Source: Citrobacter amalonaticus (lineage in GTDB: Bacteria; Pseudomonadota; Gammaproteobacteria; Enterobacterales; Enterobacteriaceae). Taken from it: DNA of 64,000 nt. Below, in pieces: positions 44,332-53,059 of the stretch. The translations under genes and the position numbers were made by a program. Under the pieces are notes generated by a model that made no database searches, was not told the DNA's origin, and saw only the letters and a list, made by a program, of their open reading frames with translations. The stretch covers positions 372,001 through 436,000 of the forward strand of contig NZ_CP014015.2 in assembly GCF_001559075.2 (NCBI RefSeq), in the 5' to 3' direction. Position 1 is the first letter of the stretch; each line of letters opens with the position of its first letter.

Positions 44332-45066
44332 GTGAAAGTCATCATCGTTGAAGATGAATTCCTCGCCCAACAGGAACTCAGTTGGCTGATTAAAGAACAT
44401 AGCCAAATGGAGATTGTCGGGACGTTTGACGACGGTCTGGATGTACTGAAGTTTTTGCAGCATCAGCGCGTCGACGCCATTTTTCTCGATATCAATATTC
44501 CGTCTCTGGATGGCGTTTTGCTGGCGCAAAATATCAGCCAGTTCGCCCATAAGCCGTTTATTGTGTTTATTACCGCGTGGAAAGAACATGCGGTTGAAGC
44601 GTTCGAACTGGAAGCGTTTGACTATATTCTCAAGCCGTATCAGGAATCGCGGATTGTCGGGATGCTGCAAAAACTGGAGGCGGCCTGGCATCAGCAGCAA
44701 TCCGGCACCGCTGCGGCCGGCCCTATCACCCGTGAAAACGACACCATCAACCTGATCAAAGATGAGCGGATCATCGTCACCCCGATCAACGAAATTTATT
44801 ACGCCGAAGCGCATGAGAAAATGACGTTTGTCTATACGCGACGGGAGTCGTATGTGATGCCCATCAACATCACCGAGTTCTGCAACAAACTGCCGCCCTC
44901 GCATTTTTTCCGCTGCCACCGCTCGTTCTGCGTCAACCTGAACAAGATTCGCGAGATCGAGCCGTGGTTTAACAATACCTATATTCTGCGGCTCAAGGAT
45001 CTGGAATTCGAAATTCCCGTCAGCCGCAGTAAGGTGAAAGAATTCCGGCAATTAATGCATCTGTAG
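44332..45066 (+). CDS. ypdB: LytTR response regulator YpdB
   Basis: 244 residues. Receiver domain (1-120) with the phospho-acceptor Asp53 in IFLDINIPSLDG and switch Lys in LKPYQE. LytTR DNA-binding domain (about 140-240) with CHRSFCVNLNKIREIEPWFN. In E. coli YpdB activates yhjX, a pyruvate-responsive transporter gene. The E. coli neighbours ypdC and fryBC are absent here. Confidence 0.96.
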   Translation: MKVIIVEDEFLAQQELSWLIKEHSQMEIVGTFDDGLDVLKFLQHQRVDAIFLDINIPSLDGVLLAQNISQFAHKPFIVFITAWKEHAVEAFELEAFDYILKPYQESRIVGMLQKLEAAWHQQQSGTAAAGPITRENDTINLIKDERIIVTPINEIYYAEAHEKMTFVYTRRESYVMPINITEFCNKLPPSHFFRCHRSFCVNLNKIREIEPWFNNTYILRLKDLEFEIPVSRSKVKEFRQLMHL

Positions 45067-45102
45067 TCGGCTGAATTGTGCTGCCGCCAGGCAGCACGGA
45101 AA

Positions 45103-45585
45103 TCAGACTTTGAGCATTTTGACCGTGGACTCAATATCAATCTCATCTTCCGAGAAGATTAACGTCGTGCCCTGGAAGGTGGTGATCGCCAGTTTTTTTA
45201 CCGTGCGCATTTCACCGGGTGTCGCCGTGGTTTTCGGTCGGATGCTGCTCATCAGCAGCCCGACAGAGAGCACTGCATTTTCTTTATCAATCGGCGTGTC
45301 GGCCGGGACCTCTTCGCTGAACACCACGAATGACTTAATCGAGGTGAGCTTCAGTCGCTCGCCCGCGATATAGATATATTTGCTGTCCGGCACGACCTTC
45401 ACCGCATACGCGGAAAGACCTTTGTTGTTGGTGGTGGGTTCAAAGGTTACCGCCGCATCTTTCTTGAGAAGCTCAGGGTTGGCAACCTTAATCACATGAA
45501 AATAGCGATTATCGCCGTTCTCATCTTTGATAAATCCAAAACCTTTATCTTTAAACCACGTTGTGATTGTTCCGTTCATCGCCAT
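45103..45585 (-). CDS. Cold-shock-domain protein with extra C-terminal domain
   Basis: 160 residues. N-terminal cold-shock OB fold (about 1-65): NGTITTWFKDKGFGFIKDE with RNP1-like KGFGFI and RNP2-like RYFHVIKV, where canonical Csp proteins have VFVH. The C-terminal 90 residues (YIYIAGERLKLTSIKSF..., FQGTTLIFSEDEIDIE) are beta-rich and not recognised. Probably binds nucleic acid. It stands alone, convergent with ypdB. Confidence 0.8.
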   Translation of the reverse strand: MAMNGTITTWFKDKGFGFIKDENGDNRYFHVIKVANPELLKKDAAVTFEPTTNNKGLSAYAVKVVPDSKYIYIAGERLKLTSIKSFVVFSEEVPADTPIDKENAVLSVGLLMSSIRPKTTATPGEMRTVKKLAITTFQGTTLIFSEDEIDIESTVKMLKV

Positions 45586-45774
45586 TACCGTCTGGTTAAT
45601 CTACTCAATTTTTTGCAGCGCGCAGTGTAAAGCACAATGCCTGCGCAGGCCACGTCTTTGGCTTAAGTCTGGATGATAAATTTCAGCGACGCGAGGGAAA
45701 GTGAAGCCACCGTCATTCGCCGGTCGGCTGAAAATGGGTTATCATCCGCATCCACTTTCCCGCCGGGCAGCCTG

Positions 45775-46473
45775 ATGTCTACGATTATTGATACCTTTAT
45801 TGCCCCACCGTGCAACGACGAGATAGAGACGCTCTATCAGGACGATCACCTGCTGTTGATCAATAAACCCAGCGGGCTGCTCAGTCTGTCAGGGAAAAAT
45901 CCACAAAATCTCGATTCGGTACACTATCGGCTGGTTCAGCAATATCCAGGCTGCACGCTGGTCCACCGTCTGGATTTCGGCACGTCCGGGCTGATGGTCG
46001 TGGCGCGTAATAAGGCGATCAATGCCGCCCTCTGTCACCAGTTCAGCCAGCGCACCGTCAGTAAAGTCTACAGCGCATTGCTCTGCGGACATCTGAACGC
46101 TGACAAAGGGGTGATTGATGCGCCGATAGCCAACGATCCGGCACGGTTTCCGCTGATGTCAATTTGCCCGGTCAATGGCAAACCCGCGCGATCGCGTTAT
46201 CAGGTCGTGGCGCGTATTGACCAACAGCAGGCCGACGGAACCATACTGCCGTTGACGCGGGTCCAGCTCACGCCGGAGACCGGACGCACACATCAGCTAC
46301 GTATTCACTGCCAGCTATTGGGGCATCCGATTCTGGGCTGCGACCTGTATGGCGGTCGCCTGCTGCCTGGTACGGAACGAACCACACGGCTGATGCTACA
46401 CGCCAGCGAATTACGCTTTACTCATCCCGTCAGCGGGGAGCGCATCAACGCGCATCACGCCGCGCCGTTCTGA
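45775..46473 (+). CDS. RluA-family pseudouridine synthase paralogue
   Basis: 232 residues from ATG 45775. Catalytic motif LVHRLDFGTSGLMVVA with the nucleophilic Asp, and the C-terminal substrate motif ETGRTHQLRIHCQLLGHPILGC. The fold and length are those of RluA (23S U746/tRNA U32), but similarity to E. coli RluA is only moderate, and rluA normally lies elsewhere, so this is probably a paralogue (rRNA or tRNA target unknown). Convergent with the yaiL homologue. Confidence 0.85.
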   Translation: MSTIIDTFIAPPCNDEIETLYQDDHLLLINKPSGLLSLSGKNPQNLDSVHYRLVQQYPGCTLVHRLDFGTSGLMVVARNKAINAALCHQFSQRTVSKVYSALLCGHLNADKGVIDAPIANDPARFPLMSICPVNGKPARSRYQVVARIDQQQADGTILPLTRVQLTPETGRTHQLRIHCQLLGHPILGCDLYGGRLLPGTERTTRLMLHASELRFTHPVSGERINAHHAAPF

Positions 46474-46480
46474 ACGCGAC

Positions 46481-47020
46481 TTACCACATCAGATCATCAG
46501 GCACTTTAAAATCAGCATACGGATCGTCTTCATCCTGCGCTTCCTGACTCAACGCGCTGTGCAATACGATGCTATTGGCGTCGCGCTGCGCAATTTTATC
46601 GGCGACGCTGGCCGGGATAATCGCGTATTCGCTCTCACCGCTGTTATCGGTAGACAGACGCGCAATAGCCAGACGTCCGTTGATCAACTGCGTCTGGGTC
46701 AGCTTATCGACGTAGATTTTCTTGATGAGATTGTTATCGGTGAAGTTAAAACCAATGTCGCCTTTTGCGACAGTGATCCGGTTCATTTCAATCAGTTGCT
46801 TCACCTGGGCTTTAAATTCTTTCGCCAGCGTCGCCTGCTTTTGCTGCTCACTGAGCTGCTTGTCACGCTCAAGCTGCGCCTTTTTATTTTCTTCAACCGC
46901 CTCTCTTGCCTCACGAGCCTGCACGCGTGATTTTTTAGCCGTTCTCTGGACTTTCGCCATCTTTTTGCTGGTTACTAAACCCGCTTTTAGCATCTGCTCT
47001 TGTAAGGTAAGTTTCGTCAT
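46481..47020 (-). CDS. yaiL: YaiL-like DUF2058 nucleoprotein
   Basis: 179 residues, the same length as E. coli YaiL, with near-identical ends (LTLQEQMLKAGLVTSKK and DDPYADFKVPDDLMW). A strongly charged helical region (residues about 25-75, Lys/Arg/Glu/Gln-rich) suggests RNA or nucleoprotein binding. Function not established. In E. coli K-12 yaiL lies near 8 min; here it is next to glk. Confidence 0.88.
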   Translation of the reverse strand: MTKLTLQEQMLKAGLVTSKKMAKVQRTAKKSRVQAREAREAVEENKKAQLERDKQLSEQQKQATLAKEFKAQVKQLIEMNRITVAKGDIGFNFTDNNLIKKIYVDKLTQTQLINGRLAIARLSTDNSGESEYAIIPASVADKIAQRDANSIVLHSALSQEAQDEDDPYADFKVPDDLMW

Positions 47021-47189
47021 CTTTGCTTATAAACCTGTGGAATGATGTCTGAGATTATACCTGCAATTTTTGCGACGATACCAGTTGGCAGGCGCGGTTT
47101 ACGGGCCTCGTTGTGATCGGGCTGGGGTAACGCATGCTGTTCAGCCATAAACCGTGAATCAGAGGGCGAATACTATTGCGGAAAAAGGA

Positions 47190-47220
47190 TGAAAAAAACC
47201 GCGTGGGACACGCGGTTTTC
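47190..47220 (-). terminator. glk terminator
   Basis: On the glk strand: AACCGCGTG-TCC-CACGCGGTT then TTTTTTC. Strong intrinsic terminator. Confidence 0.9.
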
Positions 47221-47234
47221 CCGTTGAACAAGGC

Positions 47235-48200
47235 TTACAGAATCTGACCTAAGGTCTGGCGCAAATGCGCGCCGGAACCGAGCAGACCGGGGTTGTCGTG
47301 AACAATCAGATACACCGGAATATCCTGAACGTAGGCCTTAAAGCGACCTTTATCTTCAAATCCCCCCCGGAAGCCCGAGGCTTTGAAGAACTCCAGGAAG
47401 CGCGGCACGATGCCACCGGCAATGTAGACACCGCCAAAGGTGCCCAGTGTTAACGCCAGATCGCCGCCAAAACGCCCCATGATCACGCAAAACAGCGACA
47501 GTGCGCGACGGCAGTCCGTGCAACTGTCGGCCAGCGCACGTTCAGTAATATCCTTTGGCTGCAGATTTTCCGGCAGACGTCCGTCAGATTTGACGATCGC
47601 CCGGTACAAATTCACCAGCCCCGGACCAGAAAGCACGCGTTCCGCAGAGACGTGACCAATCTCAGCGCGCAGGACCTCCAGGATGATCGCCTCTTCTTCG
47701 CTGTTCGGCGCGAAGTCAACATGACCGCCCTCACCCGGCAGGCTGACCCAGCGTTTATCAACATGAACCAGATGCGACACCCCGAGACCGGTGCCCGCGC
47801 CATACACCGCGATAGGTTTCCCCTCAACCGGTTCCGCGCCGCCAAACTGGATCAAATGCGCTTTTTTCAGCATCGGGATCGCCATCGACACGGCGGTAAA
47901 ATCATTAATGATTTCCAGATGGCTGAAACCGAGGTTCTTTTTCATCTCTGCAATAGAAAACGCCCACGTATGGTTGGTCATCGCCACCCAGTCGCCCGTA
48001 ATCGGGCAGGCGATGGCGATACAGCCCGCGTCCACTTTCACCTTGTGCTCATCGAGGTAAACCCGCACGACAGCTTCCAGGCTGGGATAGTCCAGACCGG
48101 AATAGGTTTTGGCCTGCGAGATGTCACCACTGTCGATATCACACAGAGCAAGACGCGCGTTGGTGCCGCCGACATCACCTACTAAAGCATACTTTGTCAT
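47235..48200 (-). CDS. glk: Glucokinase
   Basis: 321 residues. ATP-dependent phosphorylation of free glucose in the cytoplasm, used for glucose freed from disaccharides. ATP-binding loop VGDVGGTNARLAL at the N-terminus, catalytic Asp in IINDFTAVSMAIP, sugar motif GEGGHVDFAP. Length equals E. coli Glk. Divergent from yfeO across 205 bases. Confidence 0.97.
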   Translation of the reverse strand: MTKYALVGDVGGTNARLALCDIDSGDISQAKTYSGLDYPSLEAVVRVYLDEHKVKVDAGCIAIACPITGDWVAMTNHTWAFSIAEMKKNLGFSHLEIINDFTAVSMAIPMLKKAHLIQFGGAEPVEGKPIAVYGAGTGLGVSHLVHVDKRWVSLPGEGGHVDFAPNSEEEAIILEVLRAEIGHVSAERVLSGPGLVNLYRAIVKSDGRLPENLQPKDITERALADSCTDCRRALSLFCVIMGRFGGDLALTLGTFGGVYIAGGIVPRFLEFFKASGFRGGFEDKGRFKAYVQDIPVYLIVHDNPGLLGSGAHLRQTLGQIL

Positions 48201-48405
48201 TCTTCTACTGCTCCGCTAAAGTCAAAATAAGTCTTTGCCACACTGTAAATATACGGGGGCATAACAACAACGTCAGAAAAGCGAGTCCCCTGAAAATATC
48301 GATCCAGGTCACACAATAACTTTATCGTTTCAGCACCATTTGCAGCAATGCCATCCGGCTGACGCGGCAAACTGAACGCAAGACACGGCATTAAGGAAAA
48401 AAAAC

Positions 48406-49641
48406 ATGCTCCATCCGCGAGCCAGAACCATGTTGTTATTGTCGCTCCCCGCGCTGATTCTGGGGGTTGCATCCAGTTTAGTCCTGATTGTGGTCATGAA
48501 GTTCGCTTCCATCTTGCAGAGCATACTCTGGCAACGTCTGCCGGGAAGTGTAGGGATCGCCGCCGACTCCCCCCTCTGGATCATGCTCACTCTGACGTTA
48601 ACCGGGGTTCTGGTGGGTCTGGTGATTCGCTACAGCACCGGGCACGCCGGTCCGGATCCCGCCACCGAACCGCTGATCGGCGCACCGATTTCCCCGGCTG
48701 CGCTGCCCGGCCTGATCATCGCGCTGGTGCTCGGTCTGGCGGGTGGCGTCAGCCTCGGTCCCGAGCATCCGATTATGGCTGTTAACATTGCGTTAGCCGT
48801 GGCGCTGGGCCGTCGGTTTTTCCCACGGATTGGCGCCCTCGACTGGACCATTCTCGCCTCCGCCGGCACCATCGGCGCCCTGTTTGGCACACCGGTCGCC
48901 GCCGCGCTGATTTTCTCGCAAACCCTGAGCGGCTCGAACGATACCCCTTTGTGGGATCGCCTCTTTGCGCCGTTGATGGCGGCGGCGGCGGGTTCACTGA
49001 CTACCAGCCTGTTCTTCCATCCGCATTTCTCGCTCCCTGTCGCCCATTACACCCAGATGCGTATTGTGGACATTTTCTCCGGGGCTGTAGTGGCGGCGAT
49101 AGCGATTGCCGCGGGAATGGTGGCGGTCTGGTGCTTACCCCGACTGCACGCTTTACTGCATCGCCTGAAGAATCCGGTGCTAATCCTCGGCGTTGGTGGC
49201 TTCCTGTTAGGGTTACTCGGCGTGATGGGTGGGCCGCTGACGCTGTTTAAAGGTCTGGACGAAATGCAGCAGATGGCGTTCAGTCAGACGCTCGGTACCA
49301 CGGATTTCTTTATGCTCGCGGTGATTAAGCTCGCCGCGCTGGTCATTGCAGCGGCCAGTGGTTTTCGCGGCGGGCGAATCTTCCCGGCGGTGTTTATCGG
49401 CGTGGCGTTAGGCTTGATGCTGCATGCGCACGTTGAAGCCGTTCCGGCCGCCATTACCGTCTCCTGCGCTATTCTTGGCCTGGTGCTGGTCGTCACCCGT
49501 GACGGCTGGCTTAGCCTGTTTATGGCCGCAGTGGTGGTACCGGATACCACCCTGCTGCCGCTGCTGTGTATTGTGATGCTTCCGGCCTGGCTGTTGCTGG
49601 CAGGCAAACCGATGATGGTCGCCAACCGGGAGGACAAATAG
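48406..49641 (+). CDS. yfeO: CLC-family ion channel protein YfeO
   Basis: 411 residues with about 10-12 hydrophobic segments. Chloride-channel superfamily: the GGVSLGPEHPIMAVNIALA loop near residue 113 replaces the classical GREGP selectivity motif, and GFRGGRIFPAVFIGVALG near 325 is the matching C-half element. Same place as in E. coli. Ion and mechanism (channel or antiporter) not established. Confidence 0.93.
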   Translation: MLHPRARTMLLLSLPALILGVASSLVLIVVMKFASILQSILWQRLPGSVGIAADSPLWIMLTLTLTGVLVGLVIRYSTGHAGPDPATEPLIGAPISPAALPGLIIALVLGLAGGVSLGPEHPIMAVNIALAVALGRRFFPRIGALDWTILASAGTIGALFGTPVAAALIFSQTLSGSNDTPLWDRLFAPLMAAAAGSLTTSLFFHPHFSLPVAHYTQMRIVDIFSGAVVAAIAIAAGMVAVWCLPRLHALLHRLKNPVLILGVGGFLLGLLGVMGGPLTLFKGLDEMQQMAFSQTLGTTDFFMLAVIKLAALVIAAASGFRGGRIFPAVFIGVALGLMLHAHVEAVPAAITVSCAILGLVLVVTRDGWLSLFMAAVVVPDTTLLPLLCIVMLPAWLLLAGKPMMVANREDK

Positions 49642-51297
49642 TCACCCGCTGTTACGCGACTCCAGCGCCTGGGTAACCTGACGTAACAGCGCGGGTAAGT
49701 CGGCCTTTGGCAGCACAACCTCAATCAGCGAGAGCCGTTGTGGACGCGCCAGCCGGGCGAAGACTTCCTCGAGCTGGATGGCCTGAGTCACCCGCCAGCA
49801 TTCAGCCTGATCCGCAAGGCTGAATGCCCGAGGGATCTGCGTCCAGTTCCAGGAAGCAATATCGTTGTACCGTTGTTTCTCCCCGTGGATCGCTCGCTCG
49901 ACGGTATACCCGTCATTATTCAGCACCAGGATCACCGGCGTTTGTCCGTCGCGCAGCATGGAGCCGATTTCCTGGATGGTCAGTTGCGCCGCGCCGTCGC
50001 CGGTGATCAGGATAACCCGACGCTCCGGTGCCGCCGTTTGCGCGCCAAACGCGGCGGGCAACGAATAACCTATCGATCCCCAGAGCGGTTGGACAATCAG
50101 TTCCGCCCCGCCAGGCAGCGACAGAGACGCAGCTCCAAATGCCGCCGTTCCCTGATCGGCCAGGATCAGATCGCCGGGCGCCAGCGCCTGCTGTACGGTA
50201 TGCCAGAAGTTCTCCTGGGTCAGTGGACCTCGTTCGATGTGCGGCTGTACGGGCGCAGGTTTTGCGGGCGGCGGCGCAATGGAGAGCTCCAGGCATAGCT
50301 CACGTAACGTGGTAACCGCCTGCTCCATAGACAGTCCACTAAACCAGGTGTCTCCCACCCGCGATGCCTGCGGCTGGACCTCAATCGTACGTTCCTGCAC
50401 CAGTTGCTGGGTGAAGCCAGCCGTTAGCGTATCGACAAATCGGGTGCCCACACAAATCGTCGTATCCGCCTCTTCTATCGCCTGACGGACGTCGTCACTG
50501 CTGGCACCCGCGCTATAGGTGCCAACAAATCCCGGCTGTTGTTCGTCGAAAAGCCCTTTTCCCATCAGCAGCGTGGCGTGGGCCATGGGCGTCTCGGCCA
50601 TCCAGCGTTGCAGGACCGGTTGCAAACCAAAACGGACAGCGAGAAAATCTGCCAGCAGCGCCACGCGGGAACTGTTGATCAGCTTTTGTCGGGCATGGTA
50701 GCGAAATGCCGTCACCACACTCCCCTGCGATTCCGGTGCTGAGAGGGCCAGTTCCGTTGAAGGGGGTAACGCGGGGCGTTTCGCCACATCAGCAGGCAGC
50801 ATCAGGTAACCCGGGCGATGGGCGGTCAACATCGTACTCAGTACACGGTCGATCTCATGACAGGCGTTTTGCGCATCCAGCAGTGCGCTGGCCGCACACA
50901 GGGACTGGCTCATCCGGTAGAAGTGTTGGAAGTCGCCGTCGCCCAGCGTGTGGTGCATCAGTTCTCCCCGACGCTGCGCGCCGCTACACGGAGCGCCAAC
51001 AATGTGCAGAACGGGGACATATTCCGCATAGCTGCCCGCCAGGCCATTCATCGCACTGAGTTCCCCCACCCCAAAGGTGGTCAGCAACGCCCCGGCCCCA
51101 GCGACCCGGGCATAACCGTCCGCCGCATAGGCGGCGTTAAGCTCGTTGGCGCACCCGACCCAGCGCACGTGCGGATGGTCAATCACATGGTCAAGAAACT
51201 GCAAATTGTAATCACCCGGCACGCCAAACAGGTGCCCGATGCCGCACCCGGCGATTCTGTCGAGCAGGTAATCCGCAACGGTGTAAGGGGTTTGCAT
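49642..51297 (-). CDS. ipdC: Indolepyruvate/phenylpyruvate decarboxylase
   Basis: 551 residues from ATG 51297 (AAGGAAAG upstream); the frame is open further upstream but has no support. ThDP-dependent decarboxylase: catalytic Glu in VGCANELNAAYAADGYAR near residue 50, and the cofactor motif ITGDGAAQLTIQEIG...LNNDGYTVERAIHG near 435-470. It gives indole-3-acetaldehyde from indolepyruvate, a step to auxin, or phenylacetaldehyde from phenylpyruvate. The neighbouring aldo-keto reductase is divergent. Absent from E. coli K-12 between yfeO and ypeC; Salmonella and Citrobacter have it. Confidence 0.92.
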   Translation of the reverse strand: MQTPYTVADYLLDRIAGCGIGHLFGVPGDYNLQFLDHVIDHPHVRWVGCANELNAAYAADGYARVAGAGALLTTFGVGELSAMNGLAGSYAEYVPVLHIVGAPCSGAQRRGELMHHTLGDGDFQHFYRMSQSLCAASALLDAQNACHEIDRVLSTMLTAHRPGYLMLPADVAKRPALPPSTELALSAPESQGSVVTAFRYHARQKLINSSRVALLADFLAVRFGLQPVLQRWMAETPMAHATLLMGKGLFDEQQPGFVGTYSAGASSDDVRQAIEEADTTICVGTRFVDTLTAGFTQQLVQERTIEVQPQASRVGDTWFSGLSMEQAVTTLRELCLELSIAPPPAKPAPVQPHIERGPLTQENFWHTVQQALAPGDLILADQGTAAFGAASLSLPGGAELIVQPLWGSIGYSLPAAFGAQTAAPERRVILITGDGAAQLTIQEIGSMLRDGQTPVILVLNNDGYTVERAIHGEKQRYNDIASWNWTQIPRAFSLADQAECWRVTQAIQLEEVFARLARPQRLSLIEVVLPKADLPALLRQVTQALESRNSG

Positions 51298-51431
51298 GAC
51301 AGCTTTCCTTCTGACGGTAACCTCATGTTGAGTATTGAAGAAGCGTCGGGGCTGTCCAGAAAGTGGCGGCGATGAGGGTGGAAAGCAGAATTTACAGTCT
51401 CCGCAGTGAAAAATGTCATTGAAAAATGACC

Positions 51432-51449
51432 AGTGTAAACGTATACACT
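51432..51449. promoter_or_regulatory. Near-perfect 18-bp palindrome in the ipdC / reductase region
   Basis: AGTGTAAACGTATACACT is a palindrome with one mismatched pair. It lies about 31 bases upstream of the reductase start in a 182-base divergent region. It does not fit the TyrR consensus (TGTAAAN6TTTACA) and may be an operator for another regulator. Confidence 0.5.
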
Positions 51450-51479
51450 TGAGAGCTGAATTCACTGCGAGGGAAGACA

Positions 51480-52478
51480 ATGGTTTACCAGCCTGATGAA
51501 AATCGCTATCAGAGAATGGCATTTCGCCGCTGCGGTCAAAGCGGCCTGAAGCTACCCGCCATCTCGCTTGGCCTGTGGCATAACTTCGGCGATACCACCC
51601 AGGTGGAAAACAGCCGGGCCCTGCTTCAGCGCGCGTTTGATCTGGGGATCACCCATTTCGACCTCGCCAATAACTACGGTCCGCCGCCGGGTTCAGCGGA
51701 ACGCAACTTTGGTCGCATCCTGCAGGAAGATTTTTTACCGTGGCGCGATGAGCTGATTATCTCCACCAAAGCGGGATATACCATGTGGGACGGCCCTTAC
51801 GGCGACTGGGGATCCCGCAAGTATCTGATTGCCAGCCTTGATCAAAGTCTGAAGCGGATGGGGCTGGAGTACGTGGATATTTTCTACCACCACCGTCCCG
51901 ATCCTGAAACACCCCTGCAAGAAACGATGAAAGCGCTCGACCATATCGTGCGTCAGGGGAAAGCGCTGTATGTCGGGCTTTCCAATTACCCGGCCGATCG
52001 CGCCCGTGAAGCGATCGATATCCTCAATGATTTGGGCACGCCGTGTCTGATCCATCAGCCAAAATATTCGATGTTTGAACGCTGGGTGGAGGATGAACTG
52101 CTGACGATGTTGCAGGAAAAAGGGGTGGGCAGTATCGCCTTTTCCCCGCTGGCGGGAGGACAACTCACCGATCGCTACCTGAACGGGATCCCGGCGGATT
52201 CCAGAGCCGCGAGTGGAAGTCGTTTTCTGAATCCGGATCAGCTTACCGCCGGGAAGCTGGAAACCATTCGCCAACTCAATACGTTGGCCGAGAAACGCGG
52301 GCAAAAACTGTCGCAGATGGCGCTTGCATGGGTGCTGCGTAACGACAACGTCACTTCGGTGCTGATTGGCGCCAGTAAAACCGCGCAGATTGAAGATGCG
52401 GTCGGCATGCTGGCCAATCGTCATTTCACCGACCAGGAGTGCGCCGATATCGACAACATTCTGCACAGCACGCGTTAA
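51480..52478 (+). CDS. YghZ-like aldo-keto reductase
   Basis: 332 residues. AKR14-type NADPH-dependent reductase, similar to E. coli YghZ/Gpr (L-glyceraldehyde-3-phosphate and methylglyoxal reductase). The catalytic tetrad is visible: Asp and Tyr in HFDLANNYGPPPG, Lys in IISTKAGY, His in IFYHHRPD. NADP site in VLIGASKTAQIED. It may reduce the aldehyde made by the divergent decarboxylase, but the family suggests a carbonyl-detoxifying role. Confidence 0.88.
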   Translation: MVYQPDENRYQRMAFRRCGQSGLKLPAISLGLWHNFGDTTQVENSRALLQRAFDLGITHFDLANNYGPPPGSAERNFGRILQEDFLPWRDELIISTKAGYTMWDGPYGDWGSRKYLIASLDQSLKRMGLEYVDIFYHHRPDPETPLQETMKALDHIVRQGKALYVGLSNYPADRAREAIDILNDLGTPCLIHQPKYSMFERWVEDELLTMLQEKGVGSIAFSPLAGGQLTDRYLNGIPADSRAASGSRFLNPDQLTAGKLETIRQLNTLAEKRGQKLSQMALAWVLRNDNVTSVLIGASKTAQIEDAVGMLANRHFTDQECADIDNILHSTR

Positions 52479-52604
52479 CTGCCTTTTTAGCAATTCGTGC
52501 TCTCATTCATGATTTAAGAGTTAAGGCGATGAAATGGGGCTTTACGGCCCCGTAATATTACGTTAACAGGCCGACTACGGCTTCGATCGTGAAGGAGATA
52601 AAGC

Positions 52605-52931
52605 ATGTTCAGGTCACTGATTCTGGCGGCAGCCCTACTGGCTTTTACACCGCTTGCCGCAAACGCGGGCGAAATCACCCTGTTGCCATCGATAAAATTA
52701 CAAATTGGCGATCGCGATAATTACGGTAACTACTGGGACGGCGGGCACTGGCGTGACCGCGACTACTGGCATCGCAATTATGAATGGCGTAAAAATCGCT
52801 GGTGGCGACATGACAATGGCTATCACCGTGGCTGGGATAAGCGTAATGCTTACGAGCGCGGATACCGGGAAGGCTGGCGCGATCGCGACGACCATCGCGG
52901 GCGCGGGAAAGGCCACGGACACAGACATTAA
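52605..52931 (+). CDS. ypeC: YpeC, DUF2502 periplasmic protein
   Basis: 108 residues with a Sec signal peptide (MFRSLILAAALLAFTPLAANA|GEIT). The mature part is rich in Asp, Arg, His, Trp and Tyr (GHWRDRDYWHRNYEWRKNRWW, then RGRGKGHGHRH), so a metal-binding role is possible. Length equals E. coli YpeC. Function unknown. Confidence 0.92.
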   Translation: MFRSLILAAALLAFTPLAANAGEITLLPSIKLQIGDRDNYGNYWDGGHWRDRDYWHRNYEWRKNRWWRHDNGYHRGWDKRNAYERGYREGWRDRDDHRGRGKGHGHRH

Positions 52932-52934
52932 AAT

Positions 52935-52959
52935 AAAGAGCCCTCCGGGCTCTTTTTTT
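52935..52959 (+). terminator. ypeC terminator
   Basis: AAGAGCCC-TCC-GGGCTCTTTTTTT, stem followed by a seven-base T-run. Confidence 0.9.
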
Positions 52960-53059
52960 ATGGTCAAATCCTGCGCTTTTTATCCTGCACCATTTGCCCT
53001 TGAGCAAAAATATCCTGAACGTATCTTATCCTCATGAGAATTCACGTCAGGATTAATTT

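Noticed and set aside
44314..45051. 245-codon minus-strand frame opposite ypdB
   Set aside because: Mirror of the ypdB frame; YpdB has the receiver Asp and LytTR domain.
51434..51447. TyrR box upstream of ipdC
   Set aside because: TGTAAA is followed by only two bases before TATACA; the TyrR consensus needs six between half sites.
51298..51522. N-terminal extension of ipdC
   Set aside because: The decarboxylase fold begins at MQTPYTVADYLLDRI; the upstream part is non-homologous and would overlap the divergent reductase gene.
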